33,600 nucleotides of DNA from Spirochaetota bacterium (GTDB lineage: Bacteria > Spirochaetota > Spirochaetia > JABEVK01), in the NCBI GenBank assembly GCA_020049045.1, contig JAIFLN010000167.1, positions 1 to 33,600 on the forward strand, written 5' to 3'. Position numbers and translations under genes: made by a program. This document shows, in pieces, positions 1 through 7,708 of the stretch. Each line of letters opens with the position of its first letter. The stretch's first letter is position 1. The notes below the pieces were generated by a model. It had not been told where the DNA came from, ran no database searches, and saw nothing but the letters and a program-made list of their open reading frames with translations.

Positions 1-666
1 GGTCCAAGGTGTCAGATCGGCAGGCGTGAGGCCGCCTTTCCAGACCTCTGAAAGCGGGGAACCCGCCTTCCATTCCGTCGCCAACCTAAGCTCCACCCCC
101 CCATCCCGGGCGTTAAAACCAAGGCGGATGCCGGCCAGGTTCTTTTCAGCCCAAGGGAGCAACCCGAAGGCAGGCCTCAAAGCTTCGGGAAAGTCAGCCT
201 CGTCCATCATGTTTTTCACGTCAATGTAAACCGCCACAGGATCTCCTCCGGCCCTCACGCGGTTGAGGTCAAAGCGGCGGTCAATATCCAGCACACCGGA
301 AGGGGGTAGCCCTGGGGACGAAAGAACGGCATACGACCCCACCCGGACAGCGTCTAAACCACCACGTTCGCGGGCCCAGGCCTCGACGGCTGACCAGGCG
401 GAAGGCTGATCCGCCAGGGCCAAAGCCATCAGAAATCCGGGTGGATTGGCCGGCAAGGCGGCCCCGGCCCAGGGTTTGCCCGTGTCGAGCGCTTTCAAAG
501 GAAAATCTCCCTCCTGCTGTCCCAAAAGCGGCAAGACCAAACCAGGGTGGTCCACAAGCACAACTGCAAGAGAATTCCGGGGAATCAGCGTATCAAGGGT
601 CGTGTCGGGAGCACAGCCGACCAGCACGAGGACCGTCACTACCAGGGGAAACCAGAGCTTCTTCAT
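1..666 (-). CDS. Putative lipoprotein, C-terminal part cut by window edge
   Basis: An open frame of 222 codons runs on the minus strand from ATG at 666 to the window edge with no stop. Residues 1-17 form a short signal peptide (MKKLWFPLVVTVLVLVG) followed by Cys18 in an LVGC lipobox, so the mature protein should be a membrane-anchored lipoprotein. The rest is soluble and rich in Ala, Leu, Pro and Trp. The string IPRNSLAVVLVDHPG near the new N-terminus recalls the start of DUF3352-like proteins, but this is only a faint resemblance. No clear Shine-Dalgarno precedes the ATG. It is divergent from nadA. I do not recognise a function. Confidence 0.7.
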   Translation of the reverse strand, partial: MKKLWFPLVVTVLVLVGCAPDTTLDTLIPRNSLAVVLVDHPGLVLPLLGQQEGDFPLKALDTGKPWAGAALPANPPGFLMALALADQPSAWSAVEAWARERGGLDAVRVGSYAVLSSPGLPPSGVLDIDRRFDLNRVRAGGDPVAVYIDVKNMMDEADFPEALRPAFGLLPWAEKNLAGIRLGFNARDGGVELRLATEWKAGSPLSEVWKGGLTPADLTPWT

Positions 667-729
667 GCCTGTATTCTTGAGGAAGTAGCAGGAAAATTCA
701 ATCGAGGCGGGGTGAGTCCGGGGGAGTTC

Positions 730-762
730 TTGACTTTTTTTGTCGGGAGAGCACATTATACT
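730..762 (+). promoter_or_regulatory. Candidate promoter of the nadA operon
   Basis: TTGACT at 730-735 and TATACT at 757-762 resemble sigma-70 elements, but the 21-nt spacer is long. Using the overlapping CATTAT at 754-759 gives a better 18-nt spacer. The site lies 47-80 nt upstream of the nadA ATG, leaving a leader of about 40 nt. Confidence 0.4.
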
Positions 763-808
763 CAGGTTGAACATAACTTCTGCTCAAGCTGACTATAAGG
801 GGGCCGTC

Positions 809-1783
809 ATGACAGCGACGCTTGATCCCATCTACCAAAAGTTGAAAAATTTCATCCCTGAAGTGGAGTGGACCCTGGTGGGGCCGGTCATCGATGAGAT
901 CAATCGGCTCAAGGTTGAGAAGAAAGCCCTCATCCTAGCCCATAACTACATGACCCCCGACATCTTCCACGGTATCGCCGATATTGTCGGTGACAGCCTG
1001 GCGTTGGCCCGGGAAGCCGTGAACACCCAGGCCGACATCATTGTGGTCTGCGGGGTGCATTTCATGGCCGAAACCGTGAAAATCCTCAACCCCACCAAAA
1101 AGGTGCTCATTGCTGACCTTGAGGCAGGCTGCTCTTTGAGCGAAGGCATCACCGCCGCCGACGTGCTCGAAATGAAGCGGAAGTTCCCCGGTGCCCCCGT
1201 GGTCACCTACGTCAACACCAGCGCCGAGGTGAAGGCCGTCACCGACGTCTGCTGCACCTCGGGAAACGCCCTCGAAGTCGTCGAATCCCTTGATGCCGAT
1301 GAAATCATCTTTATTCCCGACCAGTATTTGGGACGAAACGTCCAGCGCCATACCAAGAAGAAACTGCACCTCTGGGCCGGCAGCTGCATGGTGCACGAAA
1401 AGTTTACCCCCAACGATATCCGCGAATTGCGGGCCACTCACAGAAACCTCACCGTCATGGCCCACCCCGAGTGCCCTCCCGAGGTGGTCGACGAAGCCGA
1501 CTATGCTGGGTCCACGGCCCAGATGATCTCGTTCATCCAAAAGAACCGGCCAGCGAAAATTGCACTGATCACCGAATGTTCCATGAGCGACAACATTTCG
1601 GTGCCGTTTCCCGACGTAGAGTTCATCCGTCCCTGCAACCTCTGTCCGCACATGAAGAGGATCACCCTGCCGAAAATCCTCGACAATCTTCGCAGCGAGA
1701 CCCCCGAGGTTTTCGTGCGGCAGGACCTTCTCGTGCCGGCCCGCCGCGCCATTGAGGCCATGTTGGCCGTAAAACTCCGGTGA
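809..1783 (+). CDS. nadA: Quinolinate synthase NadA
   Basis: The 324-residue product condenses iminoaspartate with dihydroxyacetone phosphate to quinolinate, the first aromatic intermediate of de novo NAD synthesis, using a [4Fe-4S] cluster. Family marks are HNYMTP (res 45-50), DLEAGCSL (about 103-110), the substrate-binding HPE of AHPECP (219-221), and CNLCPHMK (276-283). Likely cluster ligands are Cys81, Cys193 and Cys279 (or Cys276). A longer frame opens at TTG 740 but overlaps the promoter; ATG 809 is preceded by AAGGGGG and is chosen as start. The gene overlaps nadB by 4 nt (GTGA), so the two consecutive enzymes are translationally coupled. No nadC is seen in the window. Confidence 0.95.
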   Translation: MTATLDPIYQKLKNFIPEVEWTLVGPVIDEINRLKVEKKALILAHNYMTPDIFHGIADIVGDSLALAREAVNTQADIIVVCGVHFMAETVKILNPTKKVLIADLEAGCSLSEGITAADVLEMKRKFPGAPVVTYVNTSAEVKAVTDVCCTSGNALEVVESLDADEIIFIPDQYLGRNVQRHTKKKLHLWAGSCMVHEKFTPNDIRELRATHRNLTVMAHPECPPEVVDEADYAGSTAQMISFIQKNRPAKIALITECSMSDNISVPFPDVEFIRPCNLCPHMKRITLPKILDNLRSETPEVFVRQDLLVPARRAIEAMLAVKLR

Positions 1784-3342
1784 TCGTCGAACGTCATCAG
1801 GCCGTGGTGGTTGGTTCAGGGCTGGCTGGACTGACGGCGGCTCTGTCGTTGGCGCCCCTGCAAACCCTGGTCATCACCAAGACCGACGCCTCCCTCGGCG
1901 GCTCAACGCCCTATGCCCAAGGGGGGGTGGCTTTTCCGCGCGATCAGGCCGATATTCCCGTCCATATCCAAGACACCCTGGTGTCGGGTGCCGGGTATAC
2001 CGATCCGGCTTCGGCGGCCTTTTTGGTGGAAAAAGCACCCGAGGCCAAAGCTTGGCTCGAAGCACAGGGGGTGATTTTTGACCGAACCCCCGCCGGGGAC
2101 TACCAGTACGGCCGCGAGGGGGCGCACTCAGCGCGTCGTATTCTTCACGTGGGTGCCGATGGCACTGGAACGGGCTTGGCCCGAATTCTGGCGCAACAGG
2201 TCGCCAAAACCCCTTCCATCACCGTCCGCGCCCGCACCTTTGCCGTGCGCCTGGTTCCTGGCGGGCTCTTGACGATTGAGGAAGGGCAGGGTCTGGTCCT
2301 GATCCTAAGCCCTAAAATTTTCCTGGCGGCGGGAGGCCTGGGCCAGCTGTTTGCCGCCACCACGGCACCCCAGGAAGCCACAGGGGATGCCCTGGCCCTG
2401 GCTCTCGAAGCCGGTCTCGAGGTGGTCGACCTCGAAATGGTCCAGTACCACCCTACCGCCCTGGCCACCCGCAAACCAGGAGCCCCCTCGCTGTCGCTGC
2501 TCAGCGAGGCCCTGCGCGGTGAAGGAGCAATCCTGGTCACCGCCGACGATGCCCAGGAGAATAATCTGCAACCCCTCGAAACAGGCCATCCCCAGGGATC
2601 CCTAGGCCCTCGCGACGTGCTCAGCCGCGCCATTTTCCGCAGGCAGGCCGCCGGGTATCCGGTCTGGCTCGATGCCCGCCAGGTTGCCGACTCCGCCCGC
2701 AAATTTCCTACGGTGACCGGGCTGTGCCGGGAAATTGGTCTTGACCCCGCAAAAGATCTGCTGCCCGTCGTCCCGGCGGTTCATTACACCATGGGCGGTA
2801 TCGCAACCGATCTGAAAGGACGAACCAGCCGCGAAGGGGTCTGGGCCGCCGGAGAGGCTGCCCGAACAGGTGTGCATGGTGCCAACCGGCTGGCTTCCAA
2901 CAGCTTGCTCGAATGTGTGGTGTTTGGCCGTTCCTCTGCTGAAGATGCCCTTCACTCCCTGGTACCCCTCAGGGAAAGCCTTACCGACCCGGCCCGGGCC
3001 GAAGCCCTCGCGCTCGGTTGGGCCGCCTGGCGTCTTCCCTCCCCGGCATTCGCCCTCGACCTGAAGGCAAAAATCCAGACCGTCATGGGCCAGGCCGCCG
3101 GACCCATCCGCAACGCCGACCGCCTCGAGGCCGGGCTGGAAACCCTGACGTTTCTGCAAAGCCTATGGGACAAAGCCTCCTCCGGGGGCCAGCCGTTGGA
3201 GTCCCTGACCTTCGACCAGGCCAGAGCCCTTTTAGAAGTCCGTAATCTATTGACCTTGGGTCCGGCTGTTTTGGCCCAGGCTCTGACTCGCCGGCACTCG
3301 TTAGGTGCCCATTTCCGGGAGGATGACCATGGCAATACGTGA
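1780..3342 (+). CDS. nadB: L-aspartate oxidase NadB
   Basis: This 520-residue flavoprotein oxidises L-aspartate to iminoaspartate, the substrate of the adjacent NadA. It has the N-terminal FAD-binding GSGLAG (res 12-17), the YAQGG motif of the fumarate reductase/succinate dehydrogenase flavoprotein superfamily, [15 protein letters not shown], the active-site-region string HYTMGGI, and [15 protein letters not shown] near the second FAD contact. A C-terminal helical domain follows. The start is GTG within the nadA stop (GTGA). The end overlaps the start of msrB by 14 nt. Length is normal for the family (about 530). Confidence 0.95.
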   Translation: MIVERHQAVVVGSGLAGLTAALSLAPLQTLVITKTDASLGGSTPYAQGGVAFPRDQADIPVHIQDTLVSGAGYTDPASAAFLVEKAPEAKAWLEAQGVIFDRTPAGDYQYGREGAHSARRILHVGADGTGTGLARILAQQVAKTPSITVRARTFAVRLVPGGLLTIEEGQGLVLILSPKIFLAAGGLGQLFAATTAPQEATGDALALALEAGLEVVDLEMVQYHPTALATRKPGAPSLSLLSEALRGEGAILVTADDAQENNLQPLETGHPQGSLGPRDVLSRAIFRRQAAGYPVWLDARQVADSARKFPTVTGLCREIGLDPAKDLLPVVPAVHYTMGGIATDLKGRTSREGVWAAGEAARTGVHGANRLASNSLLECVVFGRSSAEDALHSLVPLRESLTDPARAEALALGWAAWRLPSPAFALDLKAKIQTVMGQAAGPIRNADRLEAGLETLTFLQSLWDKASSGGQPLESLTFDQARALLEVRNLLTLGPAVLAQALTRRHSLGAHFREDDHGNT

Positions 3343-3751
3343 CCTTAAAAAAGAATTGACCCCGATCCAGTACCATGTGTCCCAGGAAAACGGCACCGAG
3401 CCTCCATTCCGCAACGAGTTCTGGGACCACCATGAACCCGGATTGTACGTTGATATTGTTTCGGGAGAGGCCCTCTTCCGGTCCGAAGATAAATTCGACT
3501 CGGGGTGCGGTTGGCCCAGCTTCACCCGTCCTGCCGACCCGGCGCTTATCATCGAGAAAACCGACCGGTCCCACGGCATGTCGCGCACCGAGGTCCGTTC
3601 CTCGGTCAGCCATCTGGGCCACGTTTTTCCCGACGGCCCGGCCCCCACAGGACTGCGCTACTGCATCAACTCCGCCTCCCTGAGGTTCGTTCCCGAAGCC
3701 GACCTGGAAAAGGAAGGGTATGGACGCTACGCTCTACGAAAGCGACCCTGA
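3329..3751 (+). CDS. msrB: Peptide-methionine (R)-S-oxide reductase MsrB
   Basis: The 140-residue enzyme reduces the R epimer of methionine sulfoxide in oxidised proteins. Signatures are GCGWPSF, HLGHVF and RYCINSASL, whose Cys is the catalytic residue. The Cys in SGCGWPSF is a plausible resolving cysteine. The two CxxC zinc-binding pairs of the zinc form are missing, so this looks like a metal-free MsrB. ATG 3329 is chosen because GGGAGG lies 6-7 nt upstream; ATG 3323 would be too close to it. The gene overlaps both nadB and the following methyltransferase gene, making one compact operon. Confidence 0.93.
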   Translation: MAIRDLKKELTPIQYHVSQENGTEPPFRNEFWDHHEPGLYVDIVSGEALFRSEDKFDSGCGWPSFTRPADPALIIEKTDRSHGMSRTEVRSSVSHLGHVFPDGPAPTGLRYCINSASLRFVPEADLEKEGYGRYALRKRP

Positions 3752-4652
3752 AACCCGGGAACACGTCGTGTTCCAGCTGGGCCGGTCGGGTCGCCCTGTC
3801 ACCAGCTTCGGTGATCTGCACCTGGTTCCCGGCGAACCAGTACCTTCGTACTGGCACCGCAACCATTGGTTCGAACCCGTAACCTTGCCGGCAACCTCGG
3901 TTTCCGAAGCCGCTGCCGGCCTGCGAAGCTTGGGCGCGCTGTGGACAGCCCGGCCCCAAGACCAGTTCCGCCGTCATACCCTGATCCAGGAAAAGCTCCC
4001 CCGTTTTTCGCCCAAACCCCGGGCCTTTCCGTTTACCCCTCCCGCGGGCAACCTTGGAGCCTGGGCCTTGCGCGACGAAACAACCCTCTGGGCCTCGCCC
4101 AAGACCTCCAGCCCCTTTCCCGGCGGAGACCCCTTGCTGGTAGAAAACAAAATTGATCCCCCCAGCTCGGCCTACCGAAAACTCCAGGAAGCGTTGCTGC
4201 TGGCCGGCCGCCGGCCAGGGCCCGGGGAAGTTTGCCTCGATGCAGGCAGCTGCCCCGGCGGTTGGACCTGGGTTCTCGCCGAACTGGGTGCCACCGTCCA
4301 CAGCGTCGACCGGGCCTCTCTCGACTCCAGGGTGTCCTCGCGTCCCAACGTCGCCTTTCGCACCGGTAACGCCTTTGCCTTGAAGCCGGCCGATTTCGGC
4401 CCGCTGGACTGGTTTTGCTGCGATGTCATCTGCTACCCGGCCAAATTGTGGGACTGGCTACAGCCCTGGCTGGCGGCGGGAACCGTAAAAAACTTTGTCG
4501 TCACGGTGAAAATGCAGGGAAAAGACATCGACTGGGACACCCTGGACCGCTTTGCGGCCGTTGCGGGCAGCCGGTTGGTCCACCTGCACCACAACAAACA
4601 CGAGCTGACCTGGCTATGGCCCGCAATCGGCCCCTCCGCTACCAGTCAATAG
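3720..4652 (+). CDS. RlmM-like 23S rRNA 2'-O-ribose methyltransferase
   Basis: A 310-residue protein with a C-terminal Rossmann methyltransferase domain of the FtsJ/RlmM type. The SAM-binding loop is [13 protein letters not shown] (about res 177-189). The K-D-K-E tetrad of 2'-O-methyltransferases is visible: Lys in [10 protein letters not shown], Asp in CCDVICYP, Lys in VTVKMQG, Glu in NKHELTW. The N-terminal half may be a THUMP-like RNA-binding region, as in RlmM, which modifies C2498 of E. coli 23S rRNA. The target here is inferred. AGGAAGGG precedes the ATG inside msrB (32-nt overlap). The 3' end overlaps convergent ung by 14 nt. Confidence 0.8.
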   Translation: MDATLYESDPETREHVVFQLGRSGRPVTSFGDLHLVPGEPVPSYWHRNHWFEPVTLPATSVSEAAAGLRSLGALWTARPQDQFRRHTLIQEKLPRFSPKPRAFPFTPPAGNLGAWALRDETTLWASPKTSSPFPGGDPLLVENKIDPPSSAYRKLQEALLLAGRRPGPGEVCLDAGSCPGGWTWVLAELGATVHSVDRASLDSRVSSRPNVAFRTGNAFALKPADFGPLDWFCCDVICYPAKLWDWLQPWLAAGTVKNFVVTVKMQGKDIDWDTLDRFAAVAGSRLVHLHHNKHELTWLWPAIGPSATSQ

Positions 4653-5301
4653 GGGGTTTTCCCCAGCTTTCCAGCGCTTTATTGGTGCGGCTGAAGGGGC
4701 GGCTGCCAAAAAAGCCCCGGTACGATGACAGTGGTGAAGGGTGAGGGCTTTTGATCACCAAATGCCGTGTGCCGTCGAGAAAGGCTCCTTTACGCTGCGC
4801 ATAGGCTCCCCACAAAATAAAAACCAACGGGTCCTTGCTTACGGCCAGAACCTTCAGAACTTCATCGGTAAATTCTTCCCAACCCTTGCCTGCGTGGCTG
4901 GTTGGAGCCCCCGAACGTACGGTCAGGGTGGCATTGATCAGCAGCACCCCCTGATGGGCCCAGTGCTCCAGGGTCCGGTCGGCGTGAGGTGATCGCCCCA
5001 GGTCGGTCTGCAGCTCTTCAAAAATATTACGCAGAGAGGGAGGAAGATCGATTTCCGGGTTGACCGAAAAGCTTAGACCGTTGGCTTGCCCAGGACCGTG
5101 GTAAGGGTCCTGCCCCAGAATCACCACCCGCACCTGGTCCACGGGACATAGATCAAACGCCCGGAAAATTTTGGGCCCCGGTGGAAAAACAGGGCCTGCT
5201 TTATACTCGGCCTTGACGAAATCGGTGAGGCGGCCAAAGGCTTCCGTCTCAAAAACGGGGGTCAAACGCTCTTTCCAGGTGGCTTCAATGCGGACATCCA
5301 T
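4639..5301 (-). CDS. ung: Uracil-DNA glycosylase, family 1
   Basis: The 220-residue enzyme removes uracil from DNA, starting base excision repair. It carries motif A GQDPYHGPGQANGLSFSV with the catalytic Asp, the central LLINATLTV, and the DNA-intercalating loop HPSPLSSYRGFFGSRPFS with the catalytic His. The frame is open 30 codons further upstream, but ATG 5301 starts where the family normally starts and is preceded by a -10-like TACAGT only 5 nt away, suggesting leaderless translation. It is divergent from the HAD gene and convergent with the methyltransferase gene. Confidence 0.95.
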   Translation of the reverse strand: MDVRIEATWKERLTPVFETEAFGRLTDFVKAEYKAGPVFPPGPKIFRAFDLCPVDQVRVVILGQDPYHGPGQANGLSFSVNPEIDLPPSLRNIFEELQTDLGRSPHADRTLEHWAHQGVLLINATLTVRSGAPTSHAGKGWEEFTDEVLKVLAVSKDPLVFILWGAYAQRKGAFLDGTRHLVIKSPHPSPLSSYRGFFGSRPFSRTNKALESWGKPPIDW

Positions 5302-5306
5302 ACCCC

Positions 5307-5336
5307 ACTGTATGCTATCCTGAAGCCATGATTCAA
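5307..5336 (-). promoter_or_regulatory. Candidate promoter of ung
   Basis: On the minus strand, TTGAAT (5336-5331) and TACAGT (5312-5307) are separated by 18 nt, and the -10 ends 5 nt before the ung ATG. The -35 lies inside the first codons of the divergent HAD gene, whose own -10-like TATCCT (5316-5321) ends 6 nt before its ATG. The two promoters therefore overlap face to face. Confidence 0.45.
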
Positions 5337-6140
5337 CTCTTGGCCCTCGACCTCGACGACACCCTCCTGCGGGAGGATCTTTCCATTTCACCCCGAAACC
5401 GCGACACCCTCAGGGCAGCGGAAGACCTCGGCGTCCGCATTGTTTTGGCCTCGGGCCGAACCGTCGCCTCGATGGAGCGCTTTGCCGAAGAACTGGGCAT
5501 GTTCGATCGACCCGGGTATATGATCAGCGACAACGGGTCTACCGTCACTTCCACCCAACCCCGCAAACTTCTGGTTCAGCACACCCTCAGCCGCCCGCTC
5601 TTTCAAAGTCTGCTGCAGACCTTTGAAGGTCTGGGTCTCCCGGTTCAAGTCTACCAGGACCGCACCATTCTCGTGACCAAGGAAAATCCCATCACAGGCA
5701 CGGATATGAAGCTTTCCGGTTTCAGCCGAACATTGATGCCCGATATGGCAGAGGCCCTTCCCTTCGACCCGACCAAGCTGGTTATCCCTGGCGATCCGGC
5801 GTTTCTCCTAACGGCCCTTTCGGCCATCCGGCAAGCCTATGGTGCCCAGGTGAATACCTTTATTTCCAAGCCGTATTTTCTCGAAGTGCTTCCCACCCAG
5901 GCCGACAAGGGCACAGCCTTGCACTACGTCGCCGATTCCTTGGGAATCCCCCGCGACAACGTGATGGCAATGGGCGATGCCGCCAATGATTTGGGAATGA
6001 TACGCTATGCCGGCTGGGGAGTGGCCATGGCCAATGGAACCGAGGAGCTGAAGCAGGCTGCCCGCCTGATAACCCAGTTCAGCCACGAAAACGACGGTGT
6101 CGCCGAAATCGTCGAGCGCTACATCCTCAAGAAGGGCTGA
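5328..6140 (+). CDS. Cof-type HAD-superfamily phosphatase
   Basis: The 270-residue protein belongs to the Cof/YidA-like class of haloacid dehalogenase hydrolases, which dephosphorylate sugar phosphates, FMN and similar small molecules. Motif I is DLDDTLL (nucleophile Asp8, acid/base Asp10), motif II SGRT (res 43-46), motif III a Lys in the DPTKLVIPGDP or QADKGTAL region, and motif IV GDAANDLGMI. A C2-type cap lies between motifs II and III. Substrate cannot be predicted. No Shine-Dalgarno is present and a -10-like element abuts the ATG. The 3' end overlaps convergent marC by 22 nt. Confidence 0.88.
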   Translation: MIQLLALDLDDTLLREDLSISPRNRDTLRAAEDLGVRIVLASGRTVASMERFAEELGMFDRPGYMISDNGSTVTSTQPRKLLVQHTLSRPLFQSLLQTFEGLGLPVQVYQDRTILVTKENPITGTDMKLSGFSRTLMPDMAEALPFDPTKLVIPGDPAFLLTALSAIRQAYGAQVNTFISKPYFLEVLPTQADKGTALHYVADSLGIPRDNVMAMGDAANDLGMIRYAGWGVAMANGTEELKQAARLITQFSHENDGVAEIVERYILKKG

Positions 6141-6715
6141 ACACCCACCATCACCAGCTGCGCCGCCAGAGCCGCCAAAATCAATCCCGTGATTTTGCTC
6201 AGAATCACCAAGCCCTGCTTTTTCACAACCCGCTCGACCAGAGCGCTTCCCAACAGGAACAGCCCTACCAGAAGAATCGACGCTGCGATAGCGGCCAGAA
6301 TAACCAGAAGCTCGATGGGCCCGTGCGGCTCACCGCCCATCACCAGCAAAGCTCCCGTCGTGGCCGGCCCTACGGTAACCGGAATGGCCAGGGGAACAAC
6401 GGCGATATGGTCTGCCGCTTCGGCGCTTTGGGCCTGCGTCCCTCCGTCGACCAGCTGGATGGCCGTCAGCATCAGCAAAATACCCGTTCCGATCCGAAAC
6501 GCGTCGAGGGTGATGCCAAACACCTGGAAAACGAAATTCCCCGCTCCAAAAATCACAAGGGCCACCACCAGCACCGCTACAGTCACTTTCACCGCCAGCG
6601 CCGTCTTTTGGCGCGGGGTGAAGTTTCTCGTCATCGCCAAAAAAGTCGACAAAACAAAGAACGGGGTGAGAAGAAAAAAGAATTTGATGAAGGTACTAAG
6701 AAACAGCGCCGCCAT
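6119..6715 (-). CDS. MarC family integral membrane protein
   Basis: A 198-residue protein with about six hydrophobic helices (for example res 4-25, 43-66, 72-92, 111-131, 140-163, 172-193). PLAIPVTVGPATTGALLV is the conserved MarC/UPF0056 signature. Family members sit in the inner membrane and their function is unknown; the original link to multiple antibiotic resistance was not upheld. ATG 6715 follows GGAGG at 5 nt spacing; upstream in-frame codons belong to the preceding prenyl synthase region. The gene starts 11 nt after that gene, so it is probably in the same transcript. Confidence 0.87.
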   Translation of the reverse strand: MAALFLSTFIKFFFLLTPFFVLSTFLAMTRNFTPRQKTALAVKVTVAVLVVALVIFGAGNFVFQVFGITLDAFRIGTGILLMLTAIQLVDGGTQAQSAEAADHIAVVPLAIPVTVGPATTGALLVMGGEPHGPIELLVILAAIAASILLVGLFLLGSALVERVVKKQGLVILSKITGLILAALAAQLVMVGVQPFLRM

Positions 6716-6726
6716 GGTGCCTCCGT

Positions 6727-7701
6727 TCAAAAGCGCCGCTTGAGCAAGGATTCTACAAAGATCTCCCACTGGCGTCGCTCTGCTGTTTCTGCTCCCAGGA
6801 CCCGATCCAGATCCCGCCGGGCGCGGTTGGCGTACAGCGTGACCAGAACCTGGGTTCCTTCCCAGAACCCCTGCGTTGCCCAGCGGTCCCTGAGAGCTTC
6901 GGGTGTCAACCGGCCTTCCTTGACTTCGGTCAGTTCGCGACGGGTTTTGGCGGCATCCTGGCGCCAAGCCAGGGCCGCAGGCCAGGTGTAAATGCCCGAG
7001 ACCAGATCTTCAAGAACGGGTTTACCCAGCACTTTCATATCGCCCGTCCAGTCCAGCAGATCGTCCTGAATCTGAAACGCCATGCCCAGAGCGTAACCGG
7101 CCCGCCTGAGCACCTCAGCCGTCTCTTCAGACCGCCCGCCCTCGCGGGCTCCCACATACAAGCTCAAGGAGAACAACAGAGCAGTTTTCCCCATTGTCTT
7201 GCGCAAAATACGTCTCGGACTCAACGGCAGACGGAAGCGGTCGTTCAACTGCTGAATTTCTGAGGTCGCCATAATGGTCACCAAGTCGGCCAAGGATCGC
7301 GCCGAACCCGGTCCCACATCGCGGCTGACAGACCGAAAGGCCGCGGCAAACAGCAAGTCACCGTACAAAACGGCTTTTTGAGGACCAAGTTTCTGAAAGA
7401 GCGCTGGTTCTCCCCGACGCAGAGCCGCCTGGTCCACAATATCGTCGTGGACCAGGGTGGCCAGGTGCAGCAGCTCAATGGCGGCAGCGGCTGCATCCAC
7501 AGCATCACGATGCTCCGCCGAAGGCGTTCCCGCAGAAAGTAGAATCAGCCCTGCCCGCAGAGATTTTCCCTCCCGTCGGACCAGAGGAGAAAGTTCGTCC
7601 CGAAGGTCGGGAGGCAGGGCCTCCGCCTGCTGTTGCAGACGGACCCTGACACGCTCCAACCCCTCGCGGACCCGGGGAAAAGGGGACCAGAAGGAGGACA
7701 T
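6727..7701 (-). CDS. Trans-polyprenyl diphosphate synthase
   Basis: A 324-residue all-helical prenyltransferase that adds isopentenyl diphosphate units to an allylic diphosphate. The first aspartate-rich motif is LVHDDIVD and the second is FQIQDDLLDW; GKSLRAG matches the usual GKRxRP region. The small Ala before the first motif (HLATLVHDD) resembles long-chain synthases such as IspB, so the product is probably a quinone side chain, an inference that fits the adjacent quinone-dependent NADH dehydrogenase. The DDxxD here reads DDIVD, as in IspB-type enzymes. ATG 7701 is chosen, 7 nt after the dehydrogenase stop. Confidence 0.88.
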   Translation of the reverse strand: MSSFWSPFPRVREGLERVRVRLQQQAEALPPDLRDELSPLVRREGKSLRAGLILLSAGTPSAEHRDAVDAAAAAIELLHLATLVHDDIVDQAALRRGEPALFQKLGPQKAVLYGDLLFAAAFRSVSRDVGPGSARSLADLVTIMATSEIQQLNDRFRLPLSPRRILRKTMGKTALLFSLSLYVGAREGGRSEETAEVLRRAGYALGMAFQIQDDLLDWTGDMKVLGKPVLEDLVSGIYTWPAALAWRQDAAKTRRELTEVKEGRLTPEALRDRWATQGFWEGTQVLVTLYANRARRDLDRVLGAETAERRQWEIFVESLLKRRF

Positions 7702-7708
7702 CTTCGGT

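Noticed and set aside
441-688. Plus-strand small frames near the left edge
   Set aside because: They are antisense to the lipoprotein frame, which has a clear signal peptide and lipobox.
740-808. Extended nadA start at TTG 740
   Set aside because: It would place the start inside the promoter region; ATG 809 has a good ribosome binding site and matches the family N-terminus.
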